Part shown: positions 1 to 8,533 of the stretch, piece after piece
Position numbering within the stretch: position 1 is the first letter of the stretch
How the letters are laid out: the number at the start of each line of letters is the position of its first letter
DNA from: SZUA-309 sp965230005
Lineage (GTDB): Bacteria; Pseudomonadota; Gammaproteobacteria; Pseudomonadales; Azotimanducaceae
Direction: 5' to 3'
DNA length: 64,000 bases
Assembly (NCBI GenBank): GCA_965230005.1
Contig: OZ245934.1
Location: 5,146,001-5,210,000 of the forward strand
Notes under the pieces: model-generated
The model's input: only the letters and a program-made list of their open reading frames with translations
Told to the model about the DNA's origin: nothing
Databases searched by the model: none
Position numbers and translations under genes: made by a program

Positions 1-759
1 GAGCGCCTGCTGGACGATCGATCGCAGCCAGATGGCTTCGCCCCAGGCTCGACCTTCCCGCGGCCAGTCGAAGATGCCGTCGGCTGCTGCGTGCGGTGTG
101 AAGGTGGGGTGGATCGCCAGCGGCACGTCCAGTTCAACGCATTTGGCAAACAGGGCGTCGTGTGCCTTGTCGCCGTGGATCGTGCGGTTGTGGTTGAAGG
201 GATTCACCCAGGCACCTCGGCAGCCGTCTTTCACGGCCCGTTCGAGTTCTGCGACAGAACCGGGCACGTCGAGGAGCGTCAGCTGCGCGATCGGGACAAG
301 CCGGCCGCCGCTGTTACGGCAGAAGTCGGCGATCCAGCGGTTGTAGGCCCTGCAGTAGGCGAGGGACAGCTCAGGGTCTGTGAGTTCCACTTCCCAGAGC
401 AGACCGATGGTGGGATATAGGAGGCTGGCGCTCAGATTTTCCTGATCCATGAGCGACAGTCGCTCAGCCGGATCCGCGGCACCGAAGGGCATGTTGTCCG
501 CGTAGCGCCGGTCGGGGCTCGGCCGCATATCCTCTTCCCCCATGGCGCCGAGGAGGCCGAGACTGCCTTTCCGGGATCGCTCGGACGGCGTCTGGTTGAT
601 TTCCAGGTACTCATAGCCGTCGTCGTCTACCTGAATCCGCAGTGCCCGGTCGCGATACTCGGTTTCCAGATAGTTTTCCCAGAGATCGGGCGGCTCGAGG
701 ATGTGTCCGTCGGCGTCGATGGTCCCTTCGTAGGGAAAACGTTTGATCTCGTAGGCCAT
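1..759 (-). CDS. Amidohydrolase, ACMSD-like TIM-barrel family (partial)
   Basis: Runs off the left window edge; 253 codons are visible without a stop. The ATG at 759 is chosen because a strong purine-rich ribosome site (GGGAGGGAGG) lies just before it. Near the N-terminus, DADGHILEP carries the D-x-H metal-binding pair (D17, H19) of the amidohydrolase-2 / ACMSD family, and a second conserved His occurs in HPTF at about residue 215. Family members hydrolyse or decarboxylate small acids, often from aromatic or steroid breakdown, in the cytoplasm. It is the last visible gene of the TetR-led leftward operon that begins at 6286, 59 bp after the FAD monooxygenase. The substrate cannot be told from sequence. 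Confidence 0.85.
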   Translation of the reverse strand, partial: MAYEIKRFPYEGTIDADGHILEPPDLWENYLETEYRDRALRIQVDDDGYEYLEINQTPSERSRKGSLGLLGAMGEEDMRPSPDRRYADNMPFGAADPAERLSLMDQENLSASLLYPTIGLLWEVELTDPELSLAYCRAYNRWIADFCRNSGGRLVPIAQLTLLDVPGSVAELERAVKDGCRGAWVNPFNHNRTIHGDKAHDALFAKCVELDVPLAIHPTFTPHAAADGIFDWPREGRAWGEAIWLRSIVQQAL

Positions 760-818
760 GGTTCCTCCCTCCCCGAAGGTGTTGGCGTGTTTCGCAGTCG
801 CTCTGGAGCGGTTTTGGG

Positions 819-2318
819 TTACTCCGAGGCGTTGATCAGATCCAGCATCTCACTCCGACTCGGTCCGCGCACGATGCGTGCGGTCGCGTTTCGAGATCGC
901 CCCCGCAGCATGTACAGCAACACGATCAAACGGGTGCGCCGGTCTTTAAGAAAGTCGCCGGGTTTCTCCAGCAGATTGACAGTACGCATGACGCCGCGGA
1001 CCACCCGCAGGTTGTTCTGGCCGGCGGCGGCCAGCGCGTCGCCAAAGGCGGCGGCGAACTTCTGTTTAAACGTCGTCGGTCGCTCGAGGAGTTCTCCACG
1101 AGCGCTGGCGAGTGCCCGCTGAATGCCCGTTTTGTCTTCCCGGAGACTCGTCGCGAAGATGGGCCGGAGCTCGGCTTCGGTTTTTGCATCGAAGGCAAGG
1201 GCCCGCGCTTCCGGATCGCGCTCCCGGGTGAGCACCTCGGCCAGCATGTGCGCATGGAGGATGCTCGTGGAACAGCCGCGCCCGTAAAGCGGATTGGTGC
1301 GCACGGCTGCATCACCGACAGCGAAGAAGTTTTTCGTCAGGGGTTTCCCGTCGCGTACGTAGTGGCGCCAGACGGCACGGATATCGCCGATGCCGAAGGG
1401 GTCCGTGGTCGGCTCGTACTGGCCCGGCGTCAGCCAGGGCAGGAGCCCCGGAATGCTCTGGCAGACGGCGTCGAAGGTGTCGCCGTCCTTAATGGCTTCA
1501 CGCAGCTCGCTTTCCCCGTTGTGCAGGCAGACGATGACCGCAAAGTTACCCGCATCCCCCGGAAACACGCCGAATTTGATGTAGCCGAGATCGCCCGCCG
1601 AGCGATCCTTACCGCTGCGCGGGGGTTCTTCGACGCCGGGATTCAGCTTGTAGTGCCGGGTGTAGTAAACGATTTCCGCATCGTCGTTTTCTTCCAGCAC
1701 CTCGACGCCGTGTTCGGCGAAGTAGCGGGGCAGTTTCGTGGTGCGACCGGAGGCGTCGACGATGACGTCCGCGCGAATCTCCGGGCCGAAACGGTCCACG
1801 CAGTCGCGCCGCACTTTGAGACCGCGGACCGTCAGGGTGCCTTCGTTGTCCTGATCAGCGATGACCCCATCGATGGTGATGCCGTTTTTGATCTCGATGT
1901 TCGGCATGCGCGCCACATAGCGGCGCAGTACGGTCTCGATGGTGGCCCGGCGGCAGAGCAGCATCCAGAGCTTCTCGTCGCCCGGCGCCGGCTCGTAGCC
2001 GGAGCGCATCTCCGGCCGGAGCATGTCCTGGAACTCCAGTCGTCGGGCTCCGGCGGCGTAGAAGTCTTCGAGGAGGTCCGGATAGTTTTCCTCGAGGAGA
2101 TTGCACATGAGGCCGAGGAATGCATGCGGGTGCCGGAACTGAGCGGCTCCCCGGCGGGGCCAGTCGAAGAAGGCCTTGTCCGCATCCCCCTCCGGCGGTG
2201 GGGCATCCCGCTCGAGGACGGTGACGTTCAGGCCACGGCTGGCCAGCGCCAGGGCCGTACACATGCCCGAGATGCCGCTGCCAAGAATGACGATGGACTC
2301 GCTCACAGGCTCATGCAC
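819..2318 (-). CDS. FAD-dependent monooxygenase/epoxidase-like oxidoreductase
   Basis: 499 aa. The N-terminal Rossmann motif GSGISG (residues 13-18) followed by VLERD, and the second FAD motif GDAAVRTNP in the C-terminal half, place it in the PHBH-fold flavoprotein superfamily (aromatic hydroxylases, squalene/LasC-type epoxidases, geranylgeranyl reductases). These enzymes use NAD(P)H-reduced FAD and O2 to hydroxylate or epoxidise a C=C bond, or saturate it. It lies 6 bp downstream of an epoxide hydrolase in the same operon, so an epoxidase role is a reasonable inference but is not shown by the sequence. No signal peptide is seen. The Arg-rich segment near the C-terminus (RTRLIVLLYMLRGRSR) could be an amphipathic membrane contact. 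Confidence 0.82.
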   Translation of the reverse strand: MHEPVSESIVILGSGISGMCTALALASRGLNVTVLERDAPPPEGDADKAFFDWPRRGAAQFRHPHAFLGLMCNLLEENYPDLLEDFYAAGARRLEFQDMLRPEMRSGYEPAPGDEKLWMLLCRRATIETVLRRYVARMPNIEIKNGITIDGVIADQDNEGTLTVRGLKVRRDCVDRFGPEIRADVIVDASGRTTKLPRYFAEHGVEVLEENDDAEIVYYTRHYKLNPGVEEPPRSGKDRSAGDLGYIKFGVFPGDAGNFAVIVCLHNGESELREAIKDGDTFDAVCQSIPGLLPWLTPGQYEPTTDPFGIGDIRAVWRHYVRDGKPLTKNFFAVGDAAVRTNPLYGRGCSTSILHAHMLAEVLTRERDPEARALAFDAKTEAELRPIFATSLREDKTGIQRALASARGELLERPTTFKQKFAAAFGDALAAAGQNNLRVVRGVMRTVNLLEKPGDFLKDRRTRLIVLLYMLRGRSRNATARIVRGPSRSEMLDLINASE

Positions 2319-2324
2319 CCCCGT

Positions 2325-3278
2325 TCAACCGACCGCTTTGAGGAAGCGGAGCAGAGCGTCGTTCACAGCCTCCGGTGCCTCCTGCTGTGTCCAATGGCCG
2401 ATACCCGGGATCAGTTCGTTGATCCGGAGATCCGGCACACGTTCCGGCAGTTTCTCGAGCGCCTCCGCGGCCATGAGAATCACGCCGTCCCGATCACCGG
2501 CAACGAACATGGCCGGCTGGGAGATGGTTTCCGGTGCACCGTCCGTGAGCTCCCAGGTGAGATCGTGGTTGCGATAGTAGTTCAGCGGCCCGCGCATCCC
2601 GGAACGGGTGAACTCCCCGACGTAAAACTCGAGGTCTGCGTCTGTCAACCAGGGCGGCAGTTCTTCCGGGTCCGGCAGGTCAGAGAGCAGGTCAGCATCC
2701 GGTCCTTTCTCCGGCAGCAGCGAAAGGTCGGTCTCCCCGGCTGCCATGTAGAGGAACTTTCGCAGGGCCGAACGGATGTCGGCTTCGAACTCTGCTTCCG
2801 CCACACCCGGCTCCTGGAAGTAGAGCTGGTAGAAGAAGCGGTCTTTGAAGACTTCGCGCATGACGGCCATGGGCGGCACCGGCGACCGCGGCGTGAAGGG
2901 CACAGAGAGTGCGCCCACCGCCGTGACCTGCTCCGGGTAGTGCAGGGCAGTCCCCCAGGCCGTTGGTGCCCCCCAGTCGTGGCCGATGACGATCGCCGTC
3001 TCATAGCCGAGAGCCGGGATCAGGCCGATGACGTCACGCATAACCTCCACCTGGTTGTAGGCGTCGATGGCCTCTGGCTTATCGGATTTGCCATAGCCGC
3101 GCATGTCCGGTGCAACGGCATGAAAACCGGCTTCCGCCAGGGGCGCAAACTGATGACGCCAGGAGTACCAGGACTCCGGGAAGCCGTGGAGCATCAGCAC
3201 CAGGGGGCCTTTACCCTGCTCGGCGATGTTGAGCTCGATGCCGTTAGTGGCGATCCGACGTTCGCTGATGGCGCTCAT
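2325..3278 (-). CDS. Soluble epoxide hydrolase (alpha/beta hydrolase)
   Basis: 317 aa from the ATG at 3278. A longer in-frame reading exists but its extra residues look non-coding and lie inside the upstream gene. The HGFPESWYSWRHQ block (oxyanion HGxP) and GHDWGAPTAW (Asp nucleophile in the elbow) are diagnostic of microbial and plant epoxide hydrolases. The general-base His sits in GIGHWTQQE near the C-terminus. Such enzymes open an epoxide to a vicinal diol through an Asp-ester intermediate. The gene starts 4 bp after the aminoacylase stop and ends 6 bp before the FAD monooxygenase start, so tight co-expression is expected. Haloalkane dehalogenase is a less likely alternative, since the HGFPESWYSWRHQ block favours epoxide hydrolases. 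Confidence 0.9.
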   Translation of the reverse strand: MSAISERRIATNGIELNIAEQGKGPLVLMLHGFPESWYSWRHQFAPLAEAGFHAVAPDMRGYGKSDKPEAIDAYNQVEVMRDVIGLIPALGYETAIVIGHDWGAPTAWGTALHYPEQVTAVGALSVPFTPRSPVPPMAVMREVFKDRFFYQLYFQEPGVAEAEFEADIRSALRKFLYMAAGETDLSLLPEKGPDADLLSDLPDPEELPPWLTDADLEFYVGEFTRSGMRGPLNYYRNHDLTWELTDGAPETISQPAMFVAGDRDGVILMAAEALEKLPERVPDLRINELIPGIGHWTQQEAPEAVNDALLRFLKAVG

Positions 3279-3282
3279 GGGA

Positions 3283-4956
3283 TCAGCTCGCGCTGCCGGG
3301 CAGCAGGGCGCCGTGGCGTTCGTCCGTGTAGCCGGCCGTGTCGGACCAGACCACAGCCCCGCCAACGATGACCGTGTCGATGCCAACAGAGTCACGCACG
3401 TAGCGGCTGCCTTCGCCGGGCACGTCCTGCACATAGTATTCAGGGCCACGGTCGATGGTGTCCGGATCAAAGATGGTGATGTCCGCCACGTAGCCCTGTT
3501 CGAGCCGGCCGCGCTCCGGGATGCCCCAGATGCTGGCCGTATCGCTGGTGATCTTCTTCACCGCGGCTTCGAGGCCGAGGGCGGCTGTTTCGCGGACAAA
3601 GCGGCTGAACAGGTAGCCCGTGTCGCCGTAGGTGGAGAAAGACAGGATGTGCGCGCCACCGTCGCTGGCACCGACGTGAACTCGCGGGTGGTCGAGGAGG
3701 GCGCCGACCCGATCGTCGTCGTTGTGGCCCATGTCCGCCGAGAGGAAGTGGGCGTCGAGGTCCTCTTCCAGTGACAGATCGATCATGGCGTCCACCGGCG
3801 TGGTCTGCCGGAGTTCGGCGATCTCGCCGAGGGTCTTGCCGACCAGGCTCTGATTCGCGTCGCTGGCCACCTGTCGCAGCACCAGGCGCGGCCAGAGCGG
3901 GCCGAGGGCGGCGGCTTCCTGCACGAGCTTTTCGCGCTGCTCGGCGTCGCTGAAGGCGGCAACAATCTCGTCGTGGGTGCCGAAACGCATGATCCGATAC
4001 CAGGTGGGGAAGCGGATGAAGAGCAGGCTCGGCACGGCGAAGCTGAAGCTGATGTCGATGGGCCGGGTCTGTACCTGCGGCCAGACGCGGGCGCCCCGGG
4101 CGAACTGCTCGTCCACGCGGGCCATGACCCGGTCGACAGCGTCCGTGTTGTCGCCATTCACGAAGAGCGGCGAGAAGGTCGTGGGGATGCCGTGCTTGAG
4201 GGACAGCTCGGCGAGCTGATCGATGCGGGCGATGGTGAGGTCCGCATCGTAGAACTCGGGCACGATCTGCAGCACCCGGTCGTATTCGGAAAGCACCGCC
4301 GCCAGGGCATCGAGCTCGGTCACGTCCGCGTGACGGCTCGGCACCGGCTGCAGGGTTTCGTCCATGTCAACGAAGCTGGTGGAGAGACCCACGGCACCGG
4401 CCTCGAGGCACTGCCTGAGGAGCTCCTGCATGGCGGCCATTTCTTCCGCCGTTGCCGTGCGGTGCATGGCTTCATCGTCCATGACCCAGAGTCGCAGGAC
4501 GCTGTGGCCGACAAGGGGAGCCACGTTGATGGCCAGGTCCCGGCCGATGCGGGTCAGGTACTCATCGAAGGTTTCCCAGTTCCACTCCACCCCTTCCTCG
4601 AAGGCTTTGTGCGGCATCTCTTCGATCTGGTTGAACATGCCGACGAGCTTCATGCGGTGCTTGGCTTTGAGTGGCGCGAGCGACAGGGAACAGTTGCCGG
4701 GCACGATTGTCGTCACGCCGTGCGCCAGAGCCGGCTTGGCATAGCCGTCCCAGAGCAGCTGCGCATCGAAGTGGGTGTGCGGGTCGATGAAGCCCGGTGC
4801 GACGACGCGGCCGGCGGCGTCCACTTCCCGGGTGGCGCCGGCCTCGATGCGGCCGATGCGGGCAATGCGTCCGTCTTTCACGGCGATGTCGGCGTTATAG
4901 GCGGGCAGGCCCGTGCCATCTGCGATACGGCCGTTTCTGATGATGAGATCGAACAT
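3283..4956 (-). CDS. N-acyl-D-amino-acid deacylase family amidohydrolase
   Basis: 557 aa. The opening beta-sandwich segment (LIIRNGRIADGTG) leads to GFIDPHTHFD (residues 55-64; metal ligands H60 and H62). VPGNCSLSLAP has the Cys89 metal ligand typical of D-aminoacylases, and GASDGGAHI near residue 430 carries the catalytic Asp. This order is that of D-aminoacylase / dihydropyrimidinase-like enzymes, which hydrolyse N-acyl amides or cyclic amides. In catabolic clusters such genes are often annotated generically and the true substrate is unknown. It lies between a small hypothetical gene (57 bp upstream) and the epoxide hydrolase (4 bp downstream). A ribosome site (AGGAGAGG) precedes the ATG. 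Confidence 0.87.
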   Translation of the reverse strand: MFDLIIRNGRIADGTGLPAYNADIAVKDGRIARIGRIEAGATREVDAAGRVVAPGFIDPHTHFDAQLLWDGYAKPALAHGVTTIVPGNCSLSLAPLKAKHRMKLVGMFNQIEEMPHKAFEEGVEWNWETFDEYLTRIGRDLAINVAPLVGHSVLRLWVMDDEAMHRTATAEEMAAMQELLRQCLEAGAVGLSTSFVDMDETLQPVPSRHADVTELDALAAVLSEYDRVLQIVPEFYDADLTIARIDQLAELSLKHGIPTTFSPLFVNGDNTDAVDRVMARVDEQFARGARVWPQVQTRPIDISFSFAVPSLLFIRFPTWYRIMRFGTHDEIVAAFSDAEQREKLVQEAAALGPLWPRLVLRQVASDANQSLVGKTLGEIAELRQTTPVDAMIDLSLEEDLDAHFLSADMGHNDDDRVGALLDHPRVHVGASDGGAHILSFSTYGDTGYLFSRFVRETAALGLEAAVKKITSDTASIWGIPERGRLEQGYVADITIFDPDTIDRGPEYYVQDVPGEGSRYVRDSVGIDTVIVGGAVVWSDTAGYTDERHGALLPGSAS

Positions 4957-5013
4957 GGGATTCCTCTCCTTGAAGCATCTTCGATGCTCCTTTGCTGTTT
5001 GGGTTTGCGGGCC

Positions 5014-5256
5014 TCAACCCGCGGAAAAACGATTCCAGGACACGCCGAGGGCGTCGCGCACTTTCTGCCAGGGCGCGCCGATCAGCGCGTCCGGTGCCTC
5101 TGCTTCGCAGGCGGCGAGGAGTGCAGAGGTGGCCAGGTGATCAAGGGCAATCTCGGTCTCGCCGCCGTTGCCGTAGGCGAGGGTGACCACGAGCTCGGCC
5201 ACCCCTTCATGGGCGGCGGCAACGCGAACCGATGCGATGCAGGCCTCGGCACTCAC
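5014..5256 (-). CDS. Small hypothetical protein, 80 aa
   Basis: 80 aa, GTG start at 5256 only 5 bp after the stop of the LysM-like gene, with no separate ribosome site, so it is probably translationally coupled. The protein is mildly acidic and Ala-rich. Its C-terminal half (ALIGAPWQKVRDALGVSW) resembles a short helical module. No membrane segment or signal peptide is seen and I do not recognise a family. The reading frame has the third-position G/C bias of its neighbours and both flanks are operon genes, so I treat it as real. Its fixed position next to the LysM-like protein suggests the two act together. Confidence 0.6.
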   Translation of the reverse strand: MSAEACIASVRVAAAHEGVAELVVTLAYGNGGETEIALDHLATSALLAACEAEAPDALIGAPWQKVRDALGVSWNRFSAG

Positions 5257-5261
5257 GGCAG

Positions 5262-5495
5262 TCAGCCGGCGGCCTGCGGCGGCTCGAGAAAGATGATGTC
5301 GCTCGGCAGGATCGGATTACCCTGCCGGGGCGAACCTTCCGGAGCGGCCGGACGCATGAAAACGTGCATGTTCCAGCTCTGCAGCTGGCTGACAGTTGCG
5401 GCGTCGTCGGTGCTCAGCTCCCGGGCGGCGATGCTTTCCCAGCTGTCGCCCTCTGCCGGCGAGATGGAGCGACGTACGGTCGAGAGGGTGCTCAT
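5262..5495 (-). CDS. Small LysM-like domain protein, 77 aa
   Basis: 77 aa from the ATG at 5495, with GAGGAG in the ribosome-site position. The centre reads GDSWESIAAREL, then QLQSWNMHVFMRP, then ILPSDIIFLEP. This is the beta-alpha-alpha-beta order of a single LysM domain (G-D-[ST]-x-x-x-I-A near the start; L-x-x-G-D-x-I-x-[IL]-P-like end). LysM domains normally bind N-acetylglucosamine polymers, but there is no signal peptide, so a cytosolic adaptor role is more likely. It is the first gene after tetR (11 bp gap). The family assignment is tentative. Confidence 0.62.
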   Translation of the reverse strand: MSTLSTVRRSISPAEGDSWESIAARELSTDDAATVSQLQSWNMHVFMRPAAPEGSPRQGNPILPSDIIFLEPPQAAG

Positions 5496-5506
5496 GGCGT
5501 GTCTCC

Positions 5507-6286
5507 TCAGGTTGTGGTTTCGAGATGGCGCAGCTGGTCGGCGAGCAGCGCCCGAGTGTCTTCGTCCAGGGTGCCCGCCTCCAGACGCTCGGCGAGATGC
5601 GCTCGCCAGAGCTTCTGCAGTGCTTCCTCGGCCGACCGCAGTCGGTTCATCAGGTTGCGGCGGCTGGCTTCCGTGGCCTTTGCGGACAGGGTCAGCGCCA
5701 GGCCATAGCGCATGCGGGCGACCATTTCCTCGAGGCTCAGGAGGCCGAGGGCCCATTCCTGGATGCTGGCGAAAAGCAGCTGACTCAAGGTCAGTGCAAA
5801 AGCGTCCGGGTCACCGCTCGGATCGAGCTCCCCGGCGCTCACAGCCTCCGCCAGCAGGCGTTTCCAGAGCGCGTAGCGCGGTCCGCTGAAGAGCCAGCGC
5901 AGTTCCCGTCCGCCTTCGATGAGCGCGGCGCCAAGCAGATTCTGATAAAGGGCTGGGTCTTCCGCGAACAGTTTCGCGGTCACGTCGATGGCCTGGAACA
6001 GGGTTTCGCAACCGTCGGCCTGAAGCGCATCGAGGTCGGCCTGATAGGCCGCCAGATCCTGGTCGAGCACGGCCACGAGGACGGCCTGCTTCGAGCCGAA
6101 GAGGTTGTAGGGAGTGGCAACGGACACACCGGCCGCTTCCGCCAGGGCGCGCATGGAAAACGCGACGCCACCGGGTTCGCGCATGAGCGCCCGGGCAGCG
6201 GTCAGGATTTCCTGTCGGCGCTTAGATTTGTTGCTTTCGCGGCTGGACAGCTCTTTTCCCCAAGGCCACAGATCCCCCAGGCCCAC
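5507..6286 (-). CDS. TetR/AcrR family regulator, operon leader
   Basis: 259 aa from a GTG at 6286; no clear ribosome site precedes it, so the start is uncertain. The N-terminal TetR helix-turn-helix is clear: KRRQEILTAARALM, then FSMRALAEAAGVSVATPYNLFGSK. The C-terminal ligand-binding part resembles no sensor I can name. It heads a leftward operon of at least seven genes, including the epoxide hydrolase, FAD monooxygenase and two amidohydrolases. A repeated AACGCGTT operator lies directly upstream (6292-6327), which suggests autorepression and control of the whole operon by a pathway substrate or intermediate. Confidence 0.88.
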   Translation of the reverse strand: MGLGDLWPWGKELSSRESNKSKRRQEILTAARALMREPGGVAFSMRALAEAAGVSVATPYNLFGSKQAVLVAVLDQDLAAYQADLDALQADGCETLFQAIDVTAKLFAEDPALYQNLLGAALIEGGRELRWLFSGPRYALWKRLLAEAVSAGELDPSGDPDAFALTLSQLLFASIQEWALGLLSLEEMVARMRYGLALTLSAKATEASRRNLMNRLRSAEEALQKLWRAHLAERLEAGTLDEDTRALLADQLRHLETTT

Positions 6287-6291
6287 AAAGT

Positions 6292-6327
6292 TATAACGCG
6301 TTCGGAGAAAGTATATAACGCGTTATA
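6292..6327. promoter_or_regulatory. TetR operator: repeated AACGCGTT palindrome
   Basis: TATAACGCGTTATA at 6314-6327 is a perfect 14-bp palindrome. Eleven of its bases (TATAACGCGTT) recur as a direct copy at 6292-6302, exactly 22 bp (two helical turns) away. The block ends 5 bp before the tetR start codon, so a bound repressor would cover the promoter or start. It is inferred to be the autoregulatory site of the adjacent TetR protein. Confidence 0.72.
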
Positions 6328-6420
6328 GTTTGTCCAATCGACACCGCCGTCACTGAACTGCGGGATTCACGAAGCGTCGCAGGTCGCGCCGGCTCGCGAG
6401 AACCGGCTTCAGTTTGGCTT

Positions 6421-6454
6421 GAAAAAGGGGAGGGTTGCCCGGCGTGGGGCCGGG
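6421..6454 (-). terminator. Probable intrinsic terminator after the desaturase gene
   Basis: Read leftwards, the desaturase stop (6461) is followed by CCCGGC-loop-GCCGGG (6438-6454) and, after about 10 bases, a run of five T (the A run at 6422-6426). The stem is short (6 bp, loop 5) and the U run is offset, so the call is moderate. Confidence 0.45.
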
Positions 6455-6460
6455 TGCGGC

Positions 6461-7666
6461 TCAGCCGGCCATCTGCACCTGCAGATGCAGGGAGTCCAGG
6501 CGCCGGAGCTGTTCCTTGAGGGCGCGTTCCAGAGCCTGAACGTGCTCGTTGGCGGACAGTTTGATGTCACGCCCGGTCGCGGCGAGGCGCTCGCGCGTTT
6601 CCTCGAGGGCCTCCCGGCGGATGAGGTTCCACTGCTCGAGGCACTGACGGAACGCTTCCACTTCCTGCTCGAAGAGTGCACGCCACTTGTCGGCGTCTTT
6701 CGCCTGGGCAATCTGGGCTTCCGTGCGTCTGAGCTGCATCGCTACCTGCGCCTCGCGAATCTTGAAGCGCTCCACCTTCTTCAGATCAGACGTGAGCCCC
6801 ACCCAGGAGGCGGCTTTGATGAGCCACTTGGTCGGATCGTAGTCGTACCAGCGGATACCGTTCCGGTAGTCGGTCTGAAAGCGATGGTGGAAATTGTGGT
6901 AGCCCTCACCGTAGGTGAAAAAGGCGAGTACCCCGTTATCGCGGGCTGAATTCTCATCGGAAAACGGCTGTCGGCCCCAGTAATGGGCGAGAGAGTTGAT
7001 GAAGAAGGTCGTGTGGTGGGTGATCACCAGCCGCGCGAAACCCATGAGCAGCAGGTTCGCCAGGTAGTCGCCGGTGATGAACCCAACGAGCAGCGGCGGC
7101 GCCAGATTCATGGTCCAGGTGATCGCGTGGTAGTGCTTTTCCTGCCACATGACGATGGGGTCGCGCATGAGGTCCTTCACGTTGGACAGATCCTCTTTGC
7201 CGCTCGGATAGCTGCGCAGCATCCAGCCCATGTGGGAGAACCACAGCCCGCGACCGGCGCTGTAGGGATCGCGGTCGTTGTCGTCCACGTAGCGGTGGTG
7301 GCGCCGATGCCCCGTTACCCAGCTCAGGATACTGTTCTGCACCGTTGCCGCGCCGAAGAGCGCGAAAAACAGACGCAGGGACCAGTGCGCTTTGTAGGCA
7401 TTGTGCGCCCAGAGGCGGTGATAGCCGGCGGTGATCGAAAGCCCCGTGGCAATGCAGAAAAGCACGAAGGCGACGATGGCTGACCACTCGAAGCCGACGG
7501 CGATGGCGTACCAGGGCACACCGATGGCGGCAATCAGGAAGGTGATGGCGAACACGGTCGCCTGCACCCAGAGCAGCGGTGGCTTCTCTTCGCCTTGCTC
7601 GTCGCCTGGGCCGGGAACCGGGCCTTGGACTGCCGGGGCCGACCCCGGTTGAGACGGATTCGTCAC
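6461..7666 (-). CDS. Acyl-CoA (delta-9 type) fatty acid desaturase
   Basis: 401 aa. The three di-iron His boxes are present: HRLWAH (83-88), HRRHH (120-124) and HNFHH (about 257-261). Hydrophobic segments near residues 35-80, 95-115 and 170-215 fit an integral-membrane desaturase that puts a cis double bond into acyl-CoA using O2 and an electron donor. Residues 1-30 form a Pro/Glu-rich leader. The last 100 residues are a charged helical tail without His boxes, longer than in short bacterial versions. It stands alone, is transcribed leftwards and ends at a probable terminator. It is divergent from the ferric-reductase-like gene. Confidence 0.92.
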   Translation of the reverse strand: MTNPSQPGSAPAVQGPVPGPGDEQGEEKPPLLWVQATVFAITFLIAAIGVPWYAIAVGFEWSAIVAFVLFCIATGLSITAGYHRLWAHNAYKAHWSLRLFFALFGAATVQNSILSWVTGHRRHHRYVDDNDRDPYSAGRGLWFSHMGWMLRSYPSGKEDLSNVKDLMRDPIVMWQEKHYHAITWTMNLAPPLLVGFITGDYLANLLLMGFARLVITHHTTFFINSLAHYWGRQPFSDENSARDNGVLAFFTYGEGYHNFHHRFQTDYRNGIRWYDYDPTKWLIKAASWVGLTSDLKKVERFKIREAQVAMQLRRTEAQIAQAKDADKWRALFEQEVEAFRQCLEQWNLIRREALEETRERLAATGRDIKLSANEHVQALERALKEQLRRLDSLHLQVQMAG

Positions 7667-7921
7667 GGTACCTCACGGAGGATCTGGGGTTATTGGCCGA
7701 ATGCTACCACCGCAACATCGAATTTGTGTCAATTATCGGGACCGTTCGTCCCCCAGGCAGTCGCGGTGGTCGGATGGCGGTCCCGAGTTCCGCGCTTTTC
7801 GGGGAAACACCGGGGTTCCGGGCGTCTCAGGCGGTTGAGATGCCGTGATTCCCTCGCAGGTAATTGGCGCCATCACCCTGGCGTGTGACGCTCTGCCCTA
7901 CGTTGTCTTGCGGAGAACACC

Positions 7922-8533
7922 ATGAACAGCACTGCACAGAATCTCGGCTACCTGCTCGGCGCCACGGTAACCGCAGCCTTTTTGGCGCTCCTGGCTCTGG
8001 CGACGCAGGGACCGCTCGAGGCGGGGATCAGCACAGCACTGCGCTGGACCGGACGCGTTGCCTTCCTTGTCTTCCTGGTGCCCTGGCTGGCCACGCCGCT
8101 GGCTGTGCTCGCCCCAGGTCCCGCGGCAGGCTGGCTGCGCGCCTGGCGGCGCCGCGCCGGCATTTCTTTCGGCGCGATTCAGGCAGTACATCTCCTGCTC
8201 ATCGTCTGGCTCTTCCAGGTTACCGGCGCTATGCCGGCTGCGGGCACGCTCATCGTGGGCGGTGCAGGCCTGGCACTGGCGCTGGCCATGCTCTGGACGT
8301 CCTTTGATGGACCGCGGCGCGTGTTGGGTCCGGTGCGCTGGCAGCGCCTGCATCGAACAGGCATCTACCTGTTCAGCTTCATCTACTTTTTCGACTTCGT
8401 CCTGGTGCCAGTTCGCGAGGAAACGCTGCTGTCCTATCTGCCGTTTACGGTTCTGACGCTGGCAGGTCTCACGCTGCGGGGTCTGGCCTCAGTCCGGGCG
8501 CGGAGGCACCTGCCTGCTTATCCCATGAGGTAG
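7922..8533 (+). CDS. Ferric-reductase-like / MsrQ-like heme membrane protein
   Basis: 203 aa with about six predicted transmembrane helices (near residues 8-28, 40-60, 78-100, 105-125, 140-160, 165-185). His residues in IQAVHLLLIVWL and LHRTGIYLF sit where heme-ligand His residues occur in YedZ/MsrQ and ferric reductase transmembrane proteins. The rest of the electron-transfer chain (flavin domain or MsrP) is not nearby, so the physiological partner is unknown. The ATG at 7922 follows a weak ribosome site (GGAGAAC). Its last 16 bp overlap, tail to tail, the SnoaL-like gene. Confidence 0.7.
   Translation: MNSTAQNLGYLLGATVTAAFLALLALATQGPLEAGISTALRWTGRVAFLVFLVPWLATPLAVLAPGPAAGWLRAWRRRAGISFGAIQAVHLLLIVWLFQVTGAMPAAGTLIVGGAGLALALAMLWTSFDGPRRVLGPVRWQRLHRTGIYLFSFIYFFDFVLVPVREETLLSYLPFTVLTLAGLTLRGLASVRARRHLPAYPMR

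Noticed and set aside
1248..3371. A 707-codon open frame on the + strand opposite the FAD monooxygenase and epoxide hydrolase
   Set aside because: It is antisense to two genes with clear catalytic motifs and its own translation has no family features; a GC-rich shadow frame.
3973..5889. A 638-codon + strand frame opposite the aminoacylase and small genes
   Set aside because: Antisense shadow; the minus-strand genes carry recognisable motifs and ribosome sites.
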